A stretch of 64,000 nucleotides of DNA from assembly GCF_040712075.1 (NCBI RefSeq), contig NZ_JBFCVL010000006.1:62001-126000 (forward strand), given 5' to 3'. Below are positions 25,829 to 34,052 of the stretch, piece after piece. The position numbers and the translations under genes were made by a program. The notes under the pieces were generated by a model that saw only the letters and a program-made list of their open reading frames with translations, was not told the origin of the DNA and ran no database searches. The first letter of the stretch is position 1. Each line of letters starts with the position of its first letter. This DNA is from Fodinicurvata sp. EGI_FJ10296 (GTDB lineage: Bacteria > Pseudomonadota > Alphaproteobacteria > DSM-16000 > Inquilinaceae).

Positions 25829-26203
25829 ATGTCTGAAATGTATTTCACCCTGCCGTCCGAAGCGAAGATCGAAGCGCTGGTTGCCAAAGCCGAGCGGGCC
25901 CGCCGCGAAGAGTCTCGCGCTATGATCGGCCGGGGAATGCGGAAGATCGCCAACGGATTCCGGCTTTTCGAGCGGTCGCTGATGGCGGCGCGTGAAGCCC
26001 GGTGGCTTTATGAAATGGGCGACGCAGAACTGACAAGTCGCGGAATCGATCGCCAGCAGATCCCGGCAATGCTCTTGAGCCGCCTCAATGAATCGGTGCC
26101 TGACAGTTTGCACATGGGTGCGGGCCGTGTGACGGCCAATGACGATCGTCCGAGCGCAAACAGCAATGTTGGCGCCGCCACCCCTGCGCGCCGTATCGCC
26201 TGA
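25829..26203 (+). CDS. DUF1127-like small basic protein
   Basis: This 124-aa protein has a central segment REARWLYEMGDAELTSRGID followed by RQQIPAML, which matches the C-terminal part of DUF1127 (YjiS-like) proteins (LxxLSDxxLxDIGLxRxxI). An N-terminal coiled, charged helix precedes it, and a low-complexity tail follows. DUF1127 proteins are small RNA-binding or stress-linked proteins in alphaproteobacteria, some acting in phosphate and carbon metabolism and RNA turnover; that role is only inferred. The ATG at 25829 follows GGAG by nine bases. Confidence 0.7.
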   Translation: MSEMYFTLPSEAKIEALVAKAERARREESRAMIGRGMRKIANGFRLFERSLMAAREARWLYEMGDAELTSRGIDRQQIPAMLLSRLNESVPDSLHMGAGRVTANDDRPSANSNVGAATPARRIA

Positions 26204-26221
26204 TCGTCTTCAACGCCGGGA

Positions 26222-26608
26222 CTAGGGCGCATCGGCAGTCGGTGTTTGGGCATCCGTCACGGGTCGGGCATCGCGCGCCCGGACGAGGCGCGGTTCGTCA
26301 TTGCCGACGCCGTCGGAATCCGGGCCTGTGCTGCTTGGCCCCGAGCGGTTCGCGGCGCGCGGCGCCGGAGCGCAGGGTGAGGATGCTGGTGCGCATGGAC
26401 TGCCAGTTGTCGACGCGGCCGGGGCAGGAGCGCACGGTGATGCGGCGGGTGCGCAGGGCGAAGATCCGGCGGCAGTTGAAGGCGTGGCCTCGCGAGCCGA
26501 AACCAGATTTGGCCCGGAATCCGATCGTGTGTGGGCGAGGTGGTCGGTCGCGACCGCCCCGGTTGCCAGCACGATAGCCGAGCCCATGATCCAGCGGTTG
26601 GCGGACAT
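26222..26608 (-). CDS. exported or anchored SPCAPA-repeat protein
   Basis: This 128-aa hypothetical protein has an N-terminal hydrophobic segment (WIMGSAIVLATGAVA) that could be a signal peptide or anchor, then a low-complexity centre with four SPCAPA-type units, each with one cysteine (residues ~50-85), and a charged tail. No enzyme fold is visible. It is the last gene of a leftward set after the rhodanese and YeeE/YedE genes, so regularly spaced thiols in the periplasm could carry sulfane sulfur or bind metal; this is inference. The ATG at 26608 has GAGGA seven bases upstream; a TTG two codons earlier is also in frame. Confidence 0.6.
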   Translation of the reverse strand: MSANRWIMGSAIVLATGAVATDHLAHTRSDSGPNLVSAREATPSTAAGSSPCAPAASPCAPAPAASTTGSPCAPASSPCAPAPRAANRSGPSSTGPDSDGVGNDEPRLVRARDARPVTDAQTPTADAP

Positions 26609-26718
26609 CCTCAATTCCTCATCGACAAATCACAGATATCGCCCGGACCAGCCAGTCCGGTGCGCATTCGACTTCAGCTGCGCGGCCGCCCGAATGGCAT
26701 CCGACCGGCGGCGATGGG

Positions 26719-27933
26719 CTAGCGATCAAGCCCGAAGCGGGGCCGCAACCTGACACCGGCGATGGACCCCACAAAGGCGGCGAAAAACCACAACCAACCG
26801 TGCAGGCTCCCCGACGCGATTCCGGAAAACAGCGCCCCGATATTGCACCCGAAGGCAAGGCGGGCGCCGTAACCCATCAGCAAACCGCCGATGGCGGCGG
26901 CCAGCAACGATCCCAGTGGCACGGACATTTTCGGGGCGTAGCGCCCCGCGAGACCGGCGGCGATCATGGCCCCGAGGATCAGGCCGAAATTCATGACCGA
27001 GGTCGTGTCGGCGAGAACGCTTTGTGACAATGCGGCTGACGGTCCCGGCCATTGCCAGAACGGCCAGGAAGCGACGTCCATACCAACGGCCTGAAGCCCT
27101 TTGGCGCCCCAGAGCCCGAAAGCAAAGGTGATCGACCAGGGGTGGCCGGCCAGCACCAACGTCAGAATATTGAGAACCGCAAGGCCCACGGCTCCCCAGA
27201 TCAACGGCCAGGGGCCATGGGTCATGCGGGCGCCGAAAGACATGCCTTCTGCGTTCGAATTGGCCATCGAGACCGCGGATCCGTGGCGACGCCGCTCGGC
27301 GATCAGTGTTGCCCAGGCTATGGCGCCCAGCAGACCGGTCTGGAGGATGATCGTCGGCAGAACGCCGATCGACGCGCCAAGCGATACGGCCGGAAACGAG
27401 GGCAATTCCAACCACCAGGGCAGGTGAAGCGATCCGAGTACCGCGCCGACGATAAAGAGCGCGAGTGTGACCAGCATCCGGACACTGCCGCCGCCGACCG
27501 TGAACAGTGTGCCGGAACCGCAGCCGCCTCCGAGTTGCATGCCCAGGCCGAAAATGAATGCGCCGACAAAGACCGAGATGCCGACCGGTGCAGTTGCCCC
27601 TGTCAGCGTTGTGCCGAGAACGCTACCCTGGGCAAGCAGCGGAATGAAGACGACCGTAGCTATCGCGATCATCAGCATCTGCGAGCGGATCGACGCGCCG
27701 CGGCGGTTCAGGATGAATGCCCGCCAGCCACCGGTGAATCCGAACGCGGCATGATACAGCGTCGCCCCAAGCAAGCCGCCGATCAGAAACAGGATCGCCT
27801 GGCGAAAGCTGAAGGCATCGGCAAGGAACGCGCCACCGACGAGAAATGCGCCGATACCCGCTGCGACCACGATCCGGTCGGTCGAGGGGGCAATGGTGGC
27901 CGGCCGGCCGGTGCGGGTGTCCGCTGCTGACAT
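26719..27933 (-). CDS. YeeE/YedE family sulfur-compound transporter
   Basis: This 404-aa membrane protein has about ten hydrophobic segments. The duplicated family motifs around the conserved cysteines are visible: LGGGCGSGTLFTVGGGS near residue 145 and RLAFGCNIGALFSG near 365. YeeE (TsuA) proteins take up thiosulfate through these cysteines. The two-repeat architecture and length match. It is 94 bases downstream of the exported rhodanese on the same strand, consistent with thiosulfate or sulfane-sulfur handling. The start ATG at 27933 is clear. Confidence 0.9.
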   Translation of the reverse strand: MSAADTRTGRPATIAPSTDRIVVAAGIGAFLVGGAFLADAFSFRQAILFLIGGLLGATLYHAAFGFTGGWRAFILNRRGASIRSQMLMIAIATVVFIPLLAQGSVLGTTLTGATAPVGISVFVGAFIFGLGMQLGGGCGSGTLFTVGGGSVRMLVTLALFIVGAVLGSLHLPWWLELPSFPAVSLGASIGVLPTIILQTGLLGAIAWATLIAERRRHGSAVSMANSNAEGMSFGARMTHGPWPLIWGAVGLAVLNILTLVLAGHPWSITFAFGLWGAKGLQAVGMDVASWPFWQWPGPSAALSQSVLADTTSVMNFGLILGAMIAAGLAGRYAPKMSVPLGSLLAAAIGGLLMGYGARLAFGCNIGALFSGIASGSLHGWLWFFAAFVGSIAGVRLRPRFGLDR

Positions 27934-28027
27934 GGGTCTTCTTTTCCCTCGATTGTGCGGCCGCGGCCTGCCCGGCCATGACGGTACATGGTCCGGCCGG
28001 GTCCAGGCTGCCGTTAGCTGACGGCCG

Positions 28028-29020
28028 TCAGTTCAGGGTGCGATTGGCGCTGAGCTCGACCAGACGGCTGTCATCGGCCACCCATTCCGCCATCGACCCA
28101 TCATACATGCTGACATTCGGGTTGCCCCCCACCTCGCTCAGCAGGAACCAGCCGACCGATGCCCAATGACCGGTATTGCAGAAGGCGATCTGCTCGCCTT
28201 CGGTCGTCAGGTCAATCTGATCGAGCAATTCGGCCAGCACGTCCCTGTCGATGACATCCTGTCCGTCGTTCAGAACGAGTTCTGAATGAGGAAGGCTGAA
28301 AGCGCCGGGCAAGGTGCCTGCAACACCGATATTGCCGGGTACTTCCTCGCCGGTGTAGTGCGCGACCGGCCGTGCATCGATGAGCGGCGGGTTGCCCTGA
28401 TCGATGGCGGCGTTGACATCGGCGGTAGTGGCCAGCAGATCGGGCTGGAAATCCACGGCGAATTCGACCGTGTCGTTTTCCGGCGCGGGGCCAGTAGCAA
28501 TCTCGCCGCCATTGTCGACCCAGCCGGCGTAACCGCCTTCCAGAATCGAAACCTCGTCGTGACCGAGGACCTTGAACGTCCAGTAAACGCGCGCGGCGCT
28601 GCCGAAATCGGAAGAGCTGGTGCCGGCCGGAACGACGACGATATGGTCGTCGTTGTCAATGCCGAGCGAACCGATCAGGGATGCCACATCATCGGTCGGC
28701 GGCAGCTTGCCCTGAATGCCGTCGACGGCCACGCGCCAGCCATCCCGGGTATAATTGCTATAGAGGGAGCCGGGGATGTGCCCCTCGGCGAACAGGTCAG
28801 CCGACCCGCCATCGATGGCGTTGCGGATGTCCAGAACCACCAGATCGTCATTCTGCAGATTGACGTTCAGCCATTCGGTGTCCACCAGGGGCTCGGCGGC
28901 AACTGCCGTGCCGGCTGTCAGCGCCAGAACCGCCACCGCTGACATTGCAAGGTGGGCCGAAGAGACCGAACGGTGGCGATTTTGAAAAACCGCATGGTTT
29001 TGTGTAAATAGGGAGCGCAT
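28028..29020 (-). CDS. exported tandem-rhodanese sulfurtransferase
   Basis: This 330-aa protein has a signal peptide (basic start, hydrophobic AMSAVAVLALTAGTAVA, cleavage after AVAA near residue 42) and two rhodanese domains. The C-terminal domain has the active loop FCNTGHWAS with Cys at about residue 281; the N-terminal domain has no cysteine at the matching site (VVPAGTSSSDFG), as usual. It should transfer sulfane sulfur from thiosulfate or mercaptopyruvate to a thiol acceptor in the periplasm. It leads a leftward set with the YeeE/YedE transporter and the SPCAPA protein. GAGG precedes the ATG at 29020. Confidence 0.9.
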   Translation of the reverse strand: MRSLFTQNHAVFQNRHRSVSSAHLAMSAVAVLALTAGTAVAAEPLVDTEWLNVNLQNDDLVVLDIRNAIDGGSADLFAEGHIPGSLYSNYTRDGWRVAVDGIQGKLPPTDDVASLIGSLGIDNDDHIVVVPAGTSSSDFGSAARVYWTFKVLGHDEVSILEGGYAGWVDNGGEIATGPAPENDTVEFAVDFQPDLLATTADVNAAIDQGNPPLIDARPVAHYTGEEVPGNIGVAGTLPGAFSLPHSELVLNDGQDVIDRDVLAELLDQIDLTTEGEQIAFCNTGHWASVGWFLLSEVGGNPNVSMYDGSMAEWVADDSRLVELSANRTLN

Positions 29021-29135
29021 GATACGACCTCAATTCATCGGTTAGCGGATGGGTATTGAAATAGTCCGGCGACGAACGTGTGTCAATAAATCAAAAACTA
29101 CACATATATATACGTAAAATAGAAAGGGGTCGACA
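29021..29135. promoter_or_regulatory. AT-rich divergent promoter region of the sulfur locus
   Basis: This short gap separates the leftward rhodanese set from the rightward hypothetical gene. The 29080-29125 part is strongly AT-rich and includes an alternating ATATATATA tract, unlike the GC-rich flanks. It must hold both promoters, and a sulfur-responsive repressor site would fit here, but no clear palindrome is visible. Confidence 0.45.
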
Positions 29136-29747
29136 ATGGATGAAAAGCGCGCTGCCGCCTTGATGCTCGCGGACTGCCTTCAGGCCATGAGCCGATCAGG
29201 TGAAAATGCGGTGACGGCCTTGCTCGGCGAAGCGCCGTTCGAGGAGTGGCATCATTATCCTTCCGGCGATGTCAGTGATCGTCTGACCGGGTGTCGCTTC
29301 TATTATCATGCCCATGGAGAGTCGGAGCGCGTGGCCGGGGAACACGGGCATTTTCACACTTTCGCTCCGGGAGACGACGGCCGGCTGACCCACCTTGCGG
29401 CAATTTCCGTCGACGCCTATGGCCGGCCTTTCAGGCTGTTTTCGGTCAATCGATGGGTCACGGACGACGCATGGCGGTCAGACCGGGAAACCGCCGGTCT
29501 GGTCCGCAACTTCGTCGTTGACGCTATCAGGCCGTCCTGGGTCGTGTCGCGATGGCTGACCGCGCTGGTCGCCTTTTACCGGCCGGAGATCGAACAACTG
29601 ATTTGCGGCAGGGAAGGCGTCTTTCGCCGGCTGGGCTATTCCGGTGATCGGTTTTCACCCGAGGCGCTGGAAGATCGCCGCATTCAGAATCTGACGGAAC
29701 GGACAGTTGATCTGGGCGCCGACCTGACGGCGGCCGATGTTCACTGA
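29136..29747 (+). CDS. conserved hypothetical protein (DUF6969-like)
   Basis: This 203-aa soluble protein has conserved-looking segments HHYPSGDVSD, FYYHAHGESER, GEHGHFHTF and FSVNRWVTDDAW, which I recall from a family annotated as DUF6969 in alphaproteobacteria. The cluster of histidines (HHY, YYHAH, EHGHFHTF) could bind a metal, but no activity is known. AAGGGG stands seven bases before the ATG. It is divergent from the exported rhodanese and ends about 90 bases before the subtilase start. Confidence 0.68.
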   Translation: MDEKRAAALMLADCLQAMSRSGENAVTALLGEAPFEEWHHYPSGDVSDRLTGCRFYYHAHGESERVAGEHGHFHTFAPGDDGRLTHLAAISVDAYGRPFRLFSVNRWVTDDAWRSDRETAGLVRNFVVDAIRPSWVVSRWLTALVAFYRPEIEQLICGREGVFRRLGYSGDRFSPEALEDRRIQNLTERTVDLGADLTAADVH

Positions 29748-29837
29748 ATCTTATTGAACCAGGTCTCAAAATCCTCTTCTGTGATCAAGCCCGGTGCGGG
29801 CCGCAGTTCAATGGAAATCAAAGAAGAGGACAAGGGA

Positions 29838-32471
29838 ATGGGCGGCCTCCGGTATGGAAGGCGCAGACGCGTCTCATTGCGGCTGACGACGGCCCTTGCA
29901 TCGGCCGCGCTTGTGATCTTTCCAGCAGCGCCGGGCTGGGCCGACGATGTCACGGCCACTGGCGGCGGATCTGGTGGAGCCAGCAGCGAACAGGCAGAAC
30001 CTGCCTCGAAACGGCCGGTCCCGGCTGATGACCTTGTCGCCCAGGCACAGACTGGAAACGGAGCGGGCGGCGCGGCCGGAGGCGCTGGTGCCGGAGGCGG
30101 GATCGGTGCCACGGGCGTGGCAGTGGCCGGCCTGGCCGTGGTCGGCGTTGCCGGTGTGGCCGCCGCGGCAATGGGTGGCGGCAGCGACTCCGGCGAGACG
30201 GCAGCGCCGTCATCGACTCCCGCTGCCAATCCCGAAGTCTATGTCGACCCGGCGACGCCGGAGGCCATCGCGGCCTTTCGTACCGCCGAATATCTGCGCC
30301 ACGGCGGCTATGATCGGGTCAATCTCGCGCATGCCTATGCGCGCGGCTACACCGGTGCCGGACAGTTGATCGCCATCCTCGACGATGGATTCCAGCTCGA
30401 CCATCCCGAAATCGCTGGCCGGGTCGCCACGACATTTCCCGGCGCGAACGACATGCCGATCGAGGAACACGGTACTCATGTGGCCGGCATTGCGGCGGGG
30501 ACGCGTGATGGCACCGGCATGCACGGTGCGGCCTTTGGCGCCCGTCTGGCGCTTTATGGCTTCGATTATTCGCCCCTGATGGCGATCGACCGCTTCAACA
30601 GGGCGTCGTCCGAAGGGGCTGTCGTCATCAACAACAGCTGGGGTTTCGACGATCTGACCACCGATGTCCAGGCGGCGATTGCGGACGGAGCATCGACGTC
30701 CGACGCACTGGCGAATGTCGTCGGCAACGGCACGGCGGCCGACTGGAACGGCTTCCTGAATGCCATGGTCGATGCGCAGGAGGCCGGGGCCGTAATCGTG
30801 TTCGCGGCGTCGAACTTTCCGTCTATCGGCTCTATCGACATTTCGGCCGGGATGCCGCTTGTCGATTCGCGGCTCCTCGGCCGCTGGCTGACCGTGGTTA
30901 ATGTCGACTCCAACGATCAGGTGACCAGCATCGGCTGTGGTGAAGCCAGGGCGTTCTGCATCGCGGCTCCGGGCGAAAATATCGTCTCCGCGCTTCCGAT
31001 CGACCGGCTCGGCGCCCTGAGCGGTACGTCGATGGCGTCGCCTTTGGTAAGTGGGGCGGTGGCGCTGGTCGTGGAAGCCTTCGGTTTGTCGCCGGAGGAG
31101 GCGGTCAACCGGTTGTTGACCACGGCTGACCGCGCATTCGCCGCCTATGATGTCGACGAGCACGGGCAGGGTATACTCGACATGGACACGGCGACGCGGC
31201 CGATCGGCCGGTTGCGGGTTCAGTCCGAAGGCAGCGTGCACAGAGCGGCGGGACCGGATCTGGCTGCGACGTCGTTGCTGACGTCCCGCGCATTCGGCGA
31301 CTCCGTCTCCCGGGCCTTCGACGGCATGCCGATCGCGGCCTTCGACGACGGCGGCGCCGCATTCCTGTTCGATATGGGTTCGCTTGTATCGGATCAGGGT
31401 CCGGCGATGACGTCGCTTGACACGCTGCATGCGCTGGGCGTCCGTTCCGATCGCCGGCATGTCGCATTGCCCGGTCTCGGCAGCCTCAGCCTGACCATGC
31501 GTCCTGTCACCGGTCAGGTGCACCGATCGACCGCAGCGGACAGATACGCATCCGCATTTTCCGGCAGCGTGACCGACGGTACCGACGACCCGTTCGTCAG
31601 CCTGATGGCCGCCGAAGTCGAGGCTGAAATGCCAATCGGCCGGGTTCAGGCCGGATTTCACCGGAGCGCTGACACGCTTGTGAATCGCCTGTCCATTGGC
31701 GCGGCTACCGACACGTTCAGCTATTCCCCCGGCCTGTTCGCGGCCCCCTATCCGGGGTTTGCACAGGAAGGGTATTCGCTGGGCTTCGATTTGCCGCTGG
31801 GCGAGACGACGACGTTCAGCCTGCTATCCTTTACCGGCGAGGGTGGAGACGGCACACCGTTTGATGGCTATGGAACGCAGGCCAGCGTGTCGATGCAGCC
31901 GCTGGACCGGCTCAGCCTGACCGTCGATGGCGGCGCGTTGATCGAGAACGACACGCTCATGGGAACCGGTGCCGAGGGCGCGTTCTCTTTGGGCGGCGGT
32001 GCGCGGACGGTCTATGCCGGGGCTCGGGCCGAAGCCCATCTCGATGACAACTGGTCGCTCGTCGGAAGCTATCACCGTGGCTGGACGGCTATGGACGGCT
32101 TTGCCTCATCCTTGATCCGGTCGGTTGACGGCGTCGAGACACAGTCTTTTGCTGCAGGCATCGTCGGCCAGGATCTCGTATCAGGGAACGACCGGTTCGG
32201 GTTTGCCGTTTCCCAGCCAATCAGGGTCGAATCCGGTCGGGCATCGTTCGATATTCCGACATGGCGGGATTGGTCGGGCGCCGTCCTGTCGACTCGAACC
32301 GACGTGGATCTGGCGCCATCGGGGCGCGAACTTCGTTTCGAAGCCACCTATGGTTTCGATCTGGCCAGCGAAGGCCGTGTAACGGCACTGGCAATGCATC
32401 GCTTCGATGCCGACCATGTCGCCGGACGGCAGGATACGGCGGCGATGATCCGGTTGCAGCAGCGGTTTTAA
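29838..32471 (+). CDS. S8 subtilisin-like serine protease autotransporter
   Basis: This protein of about 877 aa has a signal peptide (GRRRRVSLR, then LTTALASAALVIFPAAPGWA), a glycine/alanine-rich hydrophobic linker near residues 75-120, and a subtilase domain with D182 in ILDDGF, H211 in EHGTHVAGIAAG, the oxyanion N326 in FAASNF and S398 in LSGTSMASP. A ~270-residue C-terminal beta-barrel follows and ends in the aromatic RLQQRF. It should be secreted by the type V route and cleave proteins at the cell surface. I prefer the ATG at 29838 (AAGAGGA upstream) over 29754 or 29811. Its stop overlaps the convergent PrcB-like gene by four bases. Confidence 0.9.
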   Translation: MGGLRYGRRRRVSLRLTTALASAALVIFPAAPGWADDVTATGGGSGGASSEQAEPASKRPVPADDLVAQAQTGNGAGGAAGGAGAGGGIGATGVAVAGLAVVGVAGVAAAAMGGGSDSGETAAPSSTPAANPEVYVDPATPEAIAAFRTAEYLRHGGYDRVNLAHAYARGYTGAGQLIAILDDGFQLDHPEIAGRVATTFPGANDMPIEEHGTHVAGIAAGTRDGTGMHGAAFGARLALYGFDYSPLMAIDRFNRASSEGAVVINNSWGFDDLTTDVQAAIADGASTSDALANVVGNGTAADWNGFLNAMVDAQEAGAVIVFAASNFPSIGSIDISAGMPLVDSRLLGRWLTVVNVDSNDQVTSIGCGEARAFCIAAPGENIVSALPIDRLGALSGTSMASPLVSGAVALVVEAFGLSPEEAVNRLLTTADRAFAAYDVDEHGQGILDMDTATRPIGRLRVQSEGSVHRAAGPDLAATSLLTSRAFGDSVSRAFDGMPIAAFDDGGAAFLFDMGSLVSDQGPAMTSLDTLHALGVRSDRRHVALPGLGSLSLTMRPVTGQVHRSTAADRYASAFSGSVTDGTDDPFVSLMAAEVEAEMPIGRVQAGFHRSADTLVNRLSIGAATDTFSYSPGLFAAPYPGFAQEGYSLGFDLPLGETTTFSLLSFTGEGGDGTPFDGYGTQASVSMQPLDRLSLTVDGGALIENDTLMGTGAEGAFSLGGGARTVYAGARAEAHLDDNWSLVGSYHRGWTAMDGFASSLIRSVDGVETQSFAAGIVGQDLVSGNDRFGFAVSQPIRVESGRASFDIPTWRDWSGAVLSTRTDVDLAPSGRELRFEATYGFDLASEGRVTALAMHRFDADHVAGRQDTAAMIRLQQRF

Positions 32472-33031
32472 CGTTGTGGGCTTCGACCGCTGCCGGTCAG
32501 TGTTACGTCGATCGGCATATCGGGATCCTTGACCGACCAGAATCGGCTCGGTGTCGTACGTGCGCGGCTGGCCGCACCCGTTGGCGCGACCAAATGCACC
32601 ACGATGGCTGTGCGATGATCGACGTTGCTGCATTCGGTGATCTCAAGGGTGAACCCGCCGGAATTGCGGGTTCCGGCATGGGCCGCGACCACCAGCCGGC
32701 CGGGTTCGATGTTCACAAGCTCCGGGGGAATTTCCTCGTGACCCGCGAAATACTGCCAGTAGGCGGCCAGTGCTTCTGGTGTGCGAATAACAGCGGTGCC
32801 GCTGTCGCGTGGTCCGCCATATTCGCGGAAATGCAGCGGTCGCGGGTCGAGGAAATCGCAACCGCTATTGGCACTGCCGGCCGTTTCGCCGCGAGTAGCG
32901 GACGGGCTGCTCATAGCGGATGCCTTTCCCGGAGAGTCGGCGGCCATCGAGAGAACGATGCCGGCTGCCAGCATTGCTGCCGGAATTCGCGCTGGTCGCG
33001 ACCGTTGTGCTGTCTTGCGTGTGTAACCCAT
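32468..33031 (-). CDS. exported PrcB-like (protease-complex) protein
   Basis: This 187-aa protein has an N-terminal signal peptide (IPAAMLAAGIVLSMAADS). Its C-terminal half resembles the PrcB_C domain: SGTAVIRTPEALAAYW, then NIEPGRLVVAAHAGTRNSGGFTLEI and a late strand with TPSRFWSVKDP. In Treponema denticola, PrcB is required for stability and activity of the subtilisin-family protease PrtP (dentilisin). Here the gene lies end to end with a subtilase autotransporter, overlapping its stop by four bases. AGGAG precedes the ATG at 33031. A partnership is inferred from family and position only. Confidence 0.72.
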   Translation of the reverse strand: MGYTRKTAQRSRPARIPAAMLAAGIVLSMAADSPGKASAMSSPSATRGETAGSANSGCDFLDPRPLHFREYGGPRDSGTAVIRTPEALAAYWQYFAGHEEIPPELVNIEPGRLVVAAHAGTRNSGGFTLEITECSNVDHRTAIVVHLVAPTGAASRARTTPSRFWSVKDPDMPIDVTLTGSGRSPQR

Positions 33032-33154
33032 GATATCAACTCCTGCCGGTGCCGAGCGGCATGCCGATGAGACGGTACCCCGGTTTGGTCACCTCGCCAC
33101 GACCTGTGACCATCGGGTAGAAAAAAATGCGCCGGCAACGAGGAAAATCGCGAC

Positions 33155-33529
33155 ATGACAGCGTTCGCCAAGCAGGGTAGCGACAGAATGTGCCAGGTGG
33201 AACTGTTCGATTCAGCGAATTGGTGGAGGCGGGCAGCTGTCTTCATTGGCAGCAGCATCCTGATCGTCGGTTGTTCGTCGGCGCCGATCGACCCTCCGAT
33301 GGCGGCGCCGACCGGAGAAGCTCAACTATCATGCGGCGCGCAGATCGTCGACTGGGCGATCGGCGAACGCGATACGCCGACAGTTCGGGCACGCCTCATG
33401 GCCGAAAGCACGGCTCAGACCATACGCCTGTTGAACGCTGAGACCACGGGATCGATGGACCATCGCCCGACCCGGCTCAATATCCGCGTGGGGCCGAACA
33501 ATACCATCCGGCGGCTATCCTGCGGATAG
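33155..33529 (+). CDS. I78-type peptidase inhibitor lipoprotein
   Basis: This 124-aa protein has a hydrophobic signal followed by the lipobox LIVG-C (Cys at about residue 40), so it is a predicted lipoprotein. The mature part fits the I78 inhibitor family: LSCGAQIVDWAIG near residue 60, a central AQTIRLLN strand, HRPTRLNIRVG and a C-terminal RRLSCG, giving the paired cysteines typical of the family. Known I78 members inhibit serine proteases of the elastase/subtilisin type. The neighbouring subtilase autotransporter is an obvious candidate target. GAGGA precedes the ATG at 33155; an ATG at 33188 is an alternative. Confidence 0.8.
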   Translation: MTAFAKQGSDRMCQVELFDSANWWRRAAVFIGSSILIVGCSSAPIDPPMAAPTGEAQLSCGAQIVDWAIGERDTPTVRARLMAESTAQTIRLLNAETTGSMDHRPTRLNIRVGPNNTIRRLSCG

Positions 33530-33889
33530 CTAGCGGGTCTGCAGTGCCTGCACCTGCCACGTACTTGCCGATGCTTCCTGCTCGAATTCCTGTTGAAGAC
33601 GGTTCCAGAAATGTTCTTCGGTCCCGAGATAGCGTGCCAGTGATGCACCGATTCCGGCATTGAGCGGCCTGTTGCCATCCACAACATCCTGGAGCGTTTC
33701 CGCCGGGACGGCGATGGCGGTCGCAACCTTTTCCACCGATAGCCCCATGGGGTGAAGGAATCGGGCCTGGAGAACCTCGCCGGGGTGAATGGGAGGCAAA
33801 CCGGCAGCGATGTCCTGGCCGGCGCTGTTCCTGCCGGGGGCAGCGGTATCCCTGTCCCCGCTGGCTGCACTTTCGGGCAAATCTGTCAT
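33530..33889 (-). CDS. HigA/XRE-type antitoxin without a partner toxin
   Basis: This protein of about 119 aa contains PPIHPGEVLQARFLHPMGLS, the standard HigA opening, at residues ~30-50, a helix-turn-helix (VEKVATAIAVPAETLQDVV), and HFWNRLQQEFEQEA near the end. The first ~30 residues are low complexity. No HigB/RelE frame lies on either side: the neighbours are the I78 lipoprotein and trkH. The start is uncertain; the ATG at 33889 gives the shortest sensible protein, while upstream in-frame starts add unlikely sequence. Confidence 0.78.
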   Translation of the reverse strand: MTDLPESAASGDRDTAAPGRNSAGQDIAAGLPPIHPGEVLQARFLHPMGLSVEKVATAIAVPAETLQDVVDGNRPLNAGIGASLARYLGTEEHFWNRLQQEFEQEASASTWQVQALQTR

Positions 33890-34052
33890 GGGCGGCAGTG
33901 TAACGAACACATAGCGATGAGAGAAGTCTCTCGATGCGGGCGTGGCCATCGGCCGGTAAGTCCGGGTCCCACATCCGGCGACATTTCTGTTGTGTGGGCG
34001 GCGGTGACGGGGCAGGTTTCCGCGACCTGTCTCTCTTGGAAGATCGCCTGCC

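Noticed and set aside
28018-28031. palindrome CTGACGGCCGTCAG at the end of the rhodanese gene
   Set aside because: It overlaps the stop codon, has no loop and no T run, and is followed by a co-directional gene, so a terminator is unlikely.
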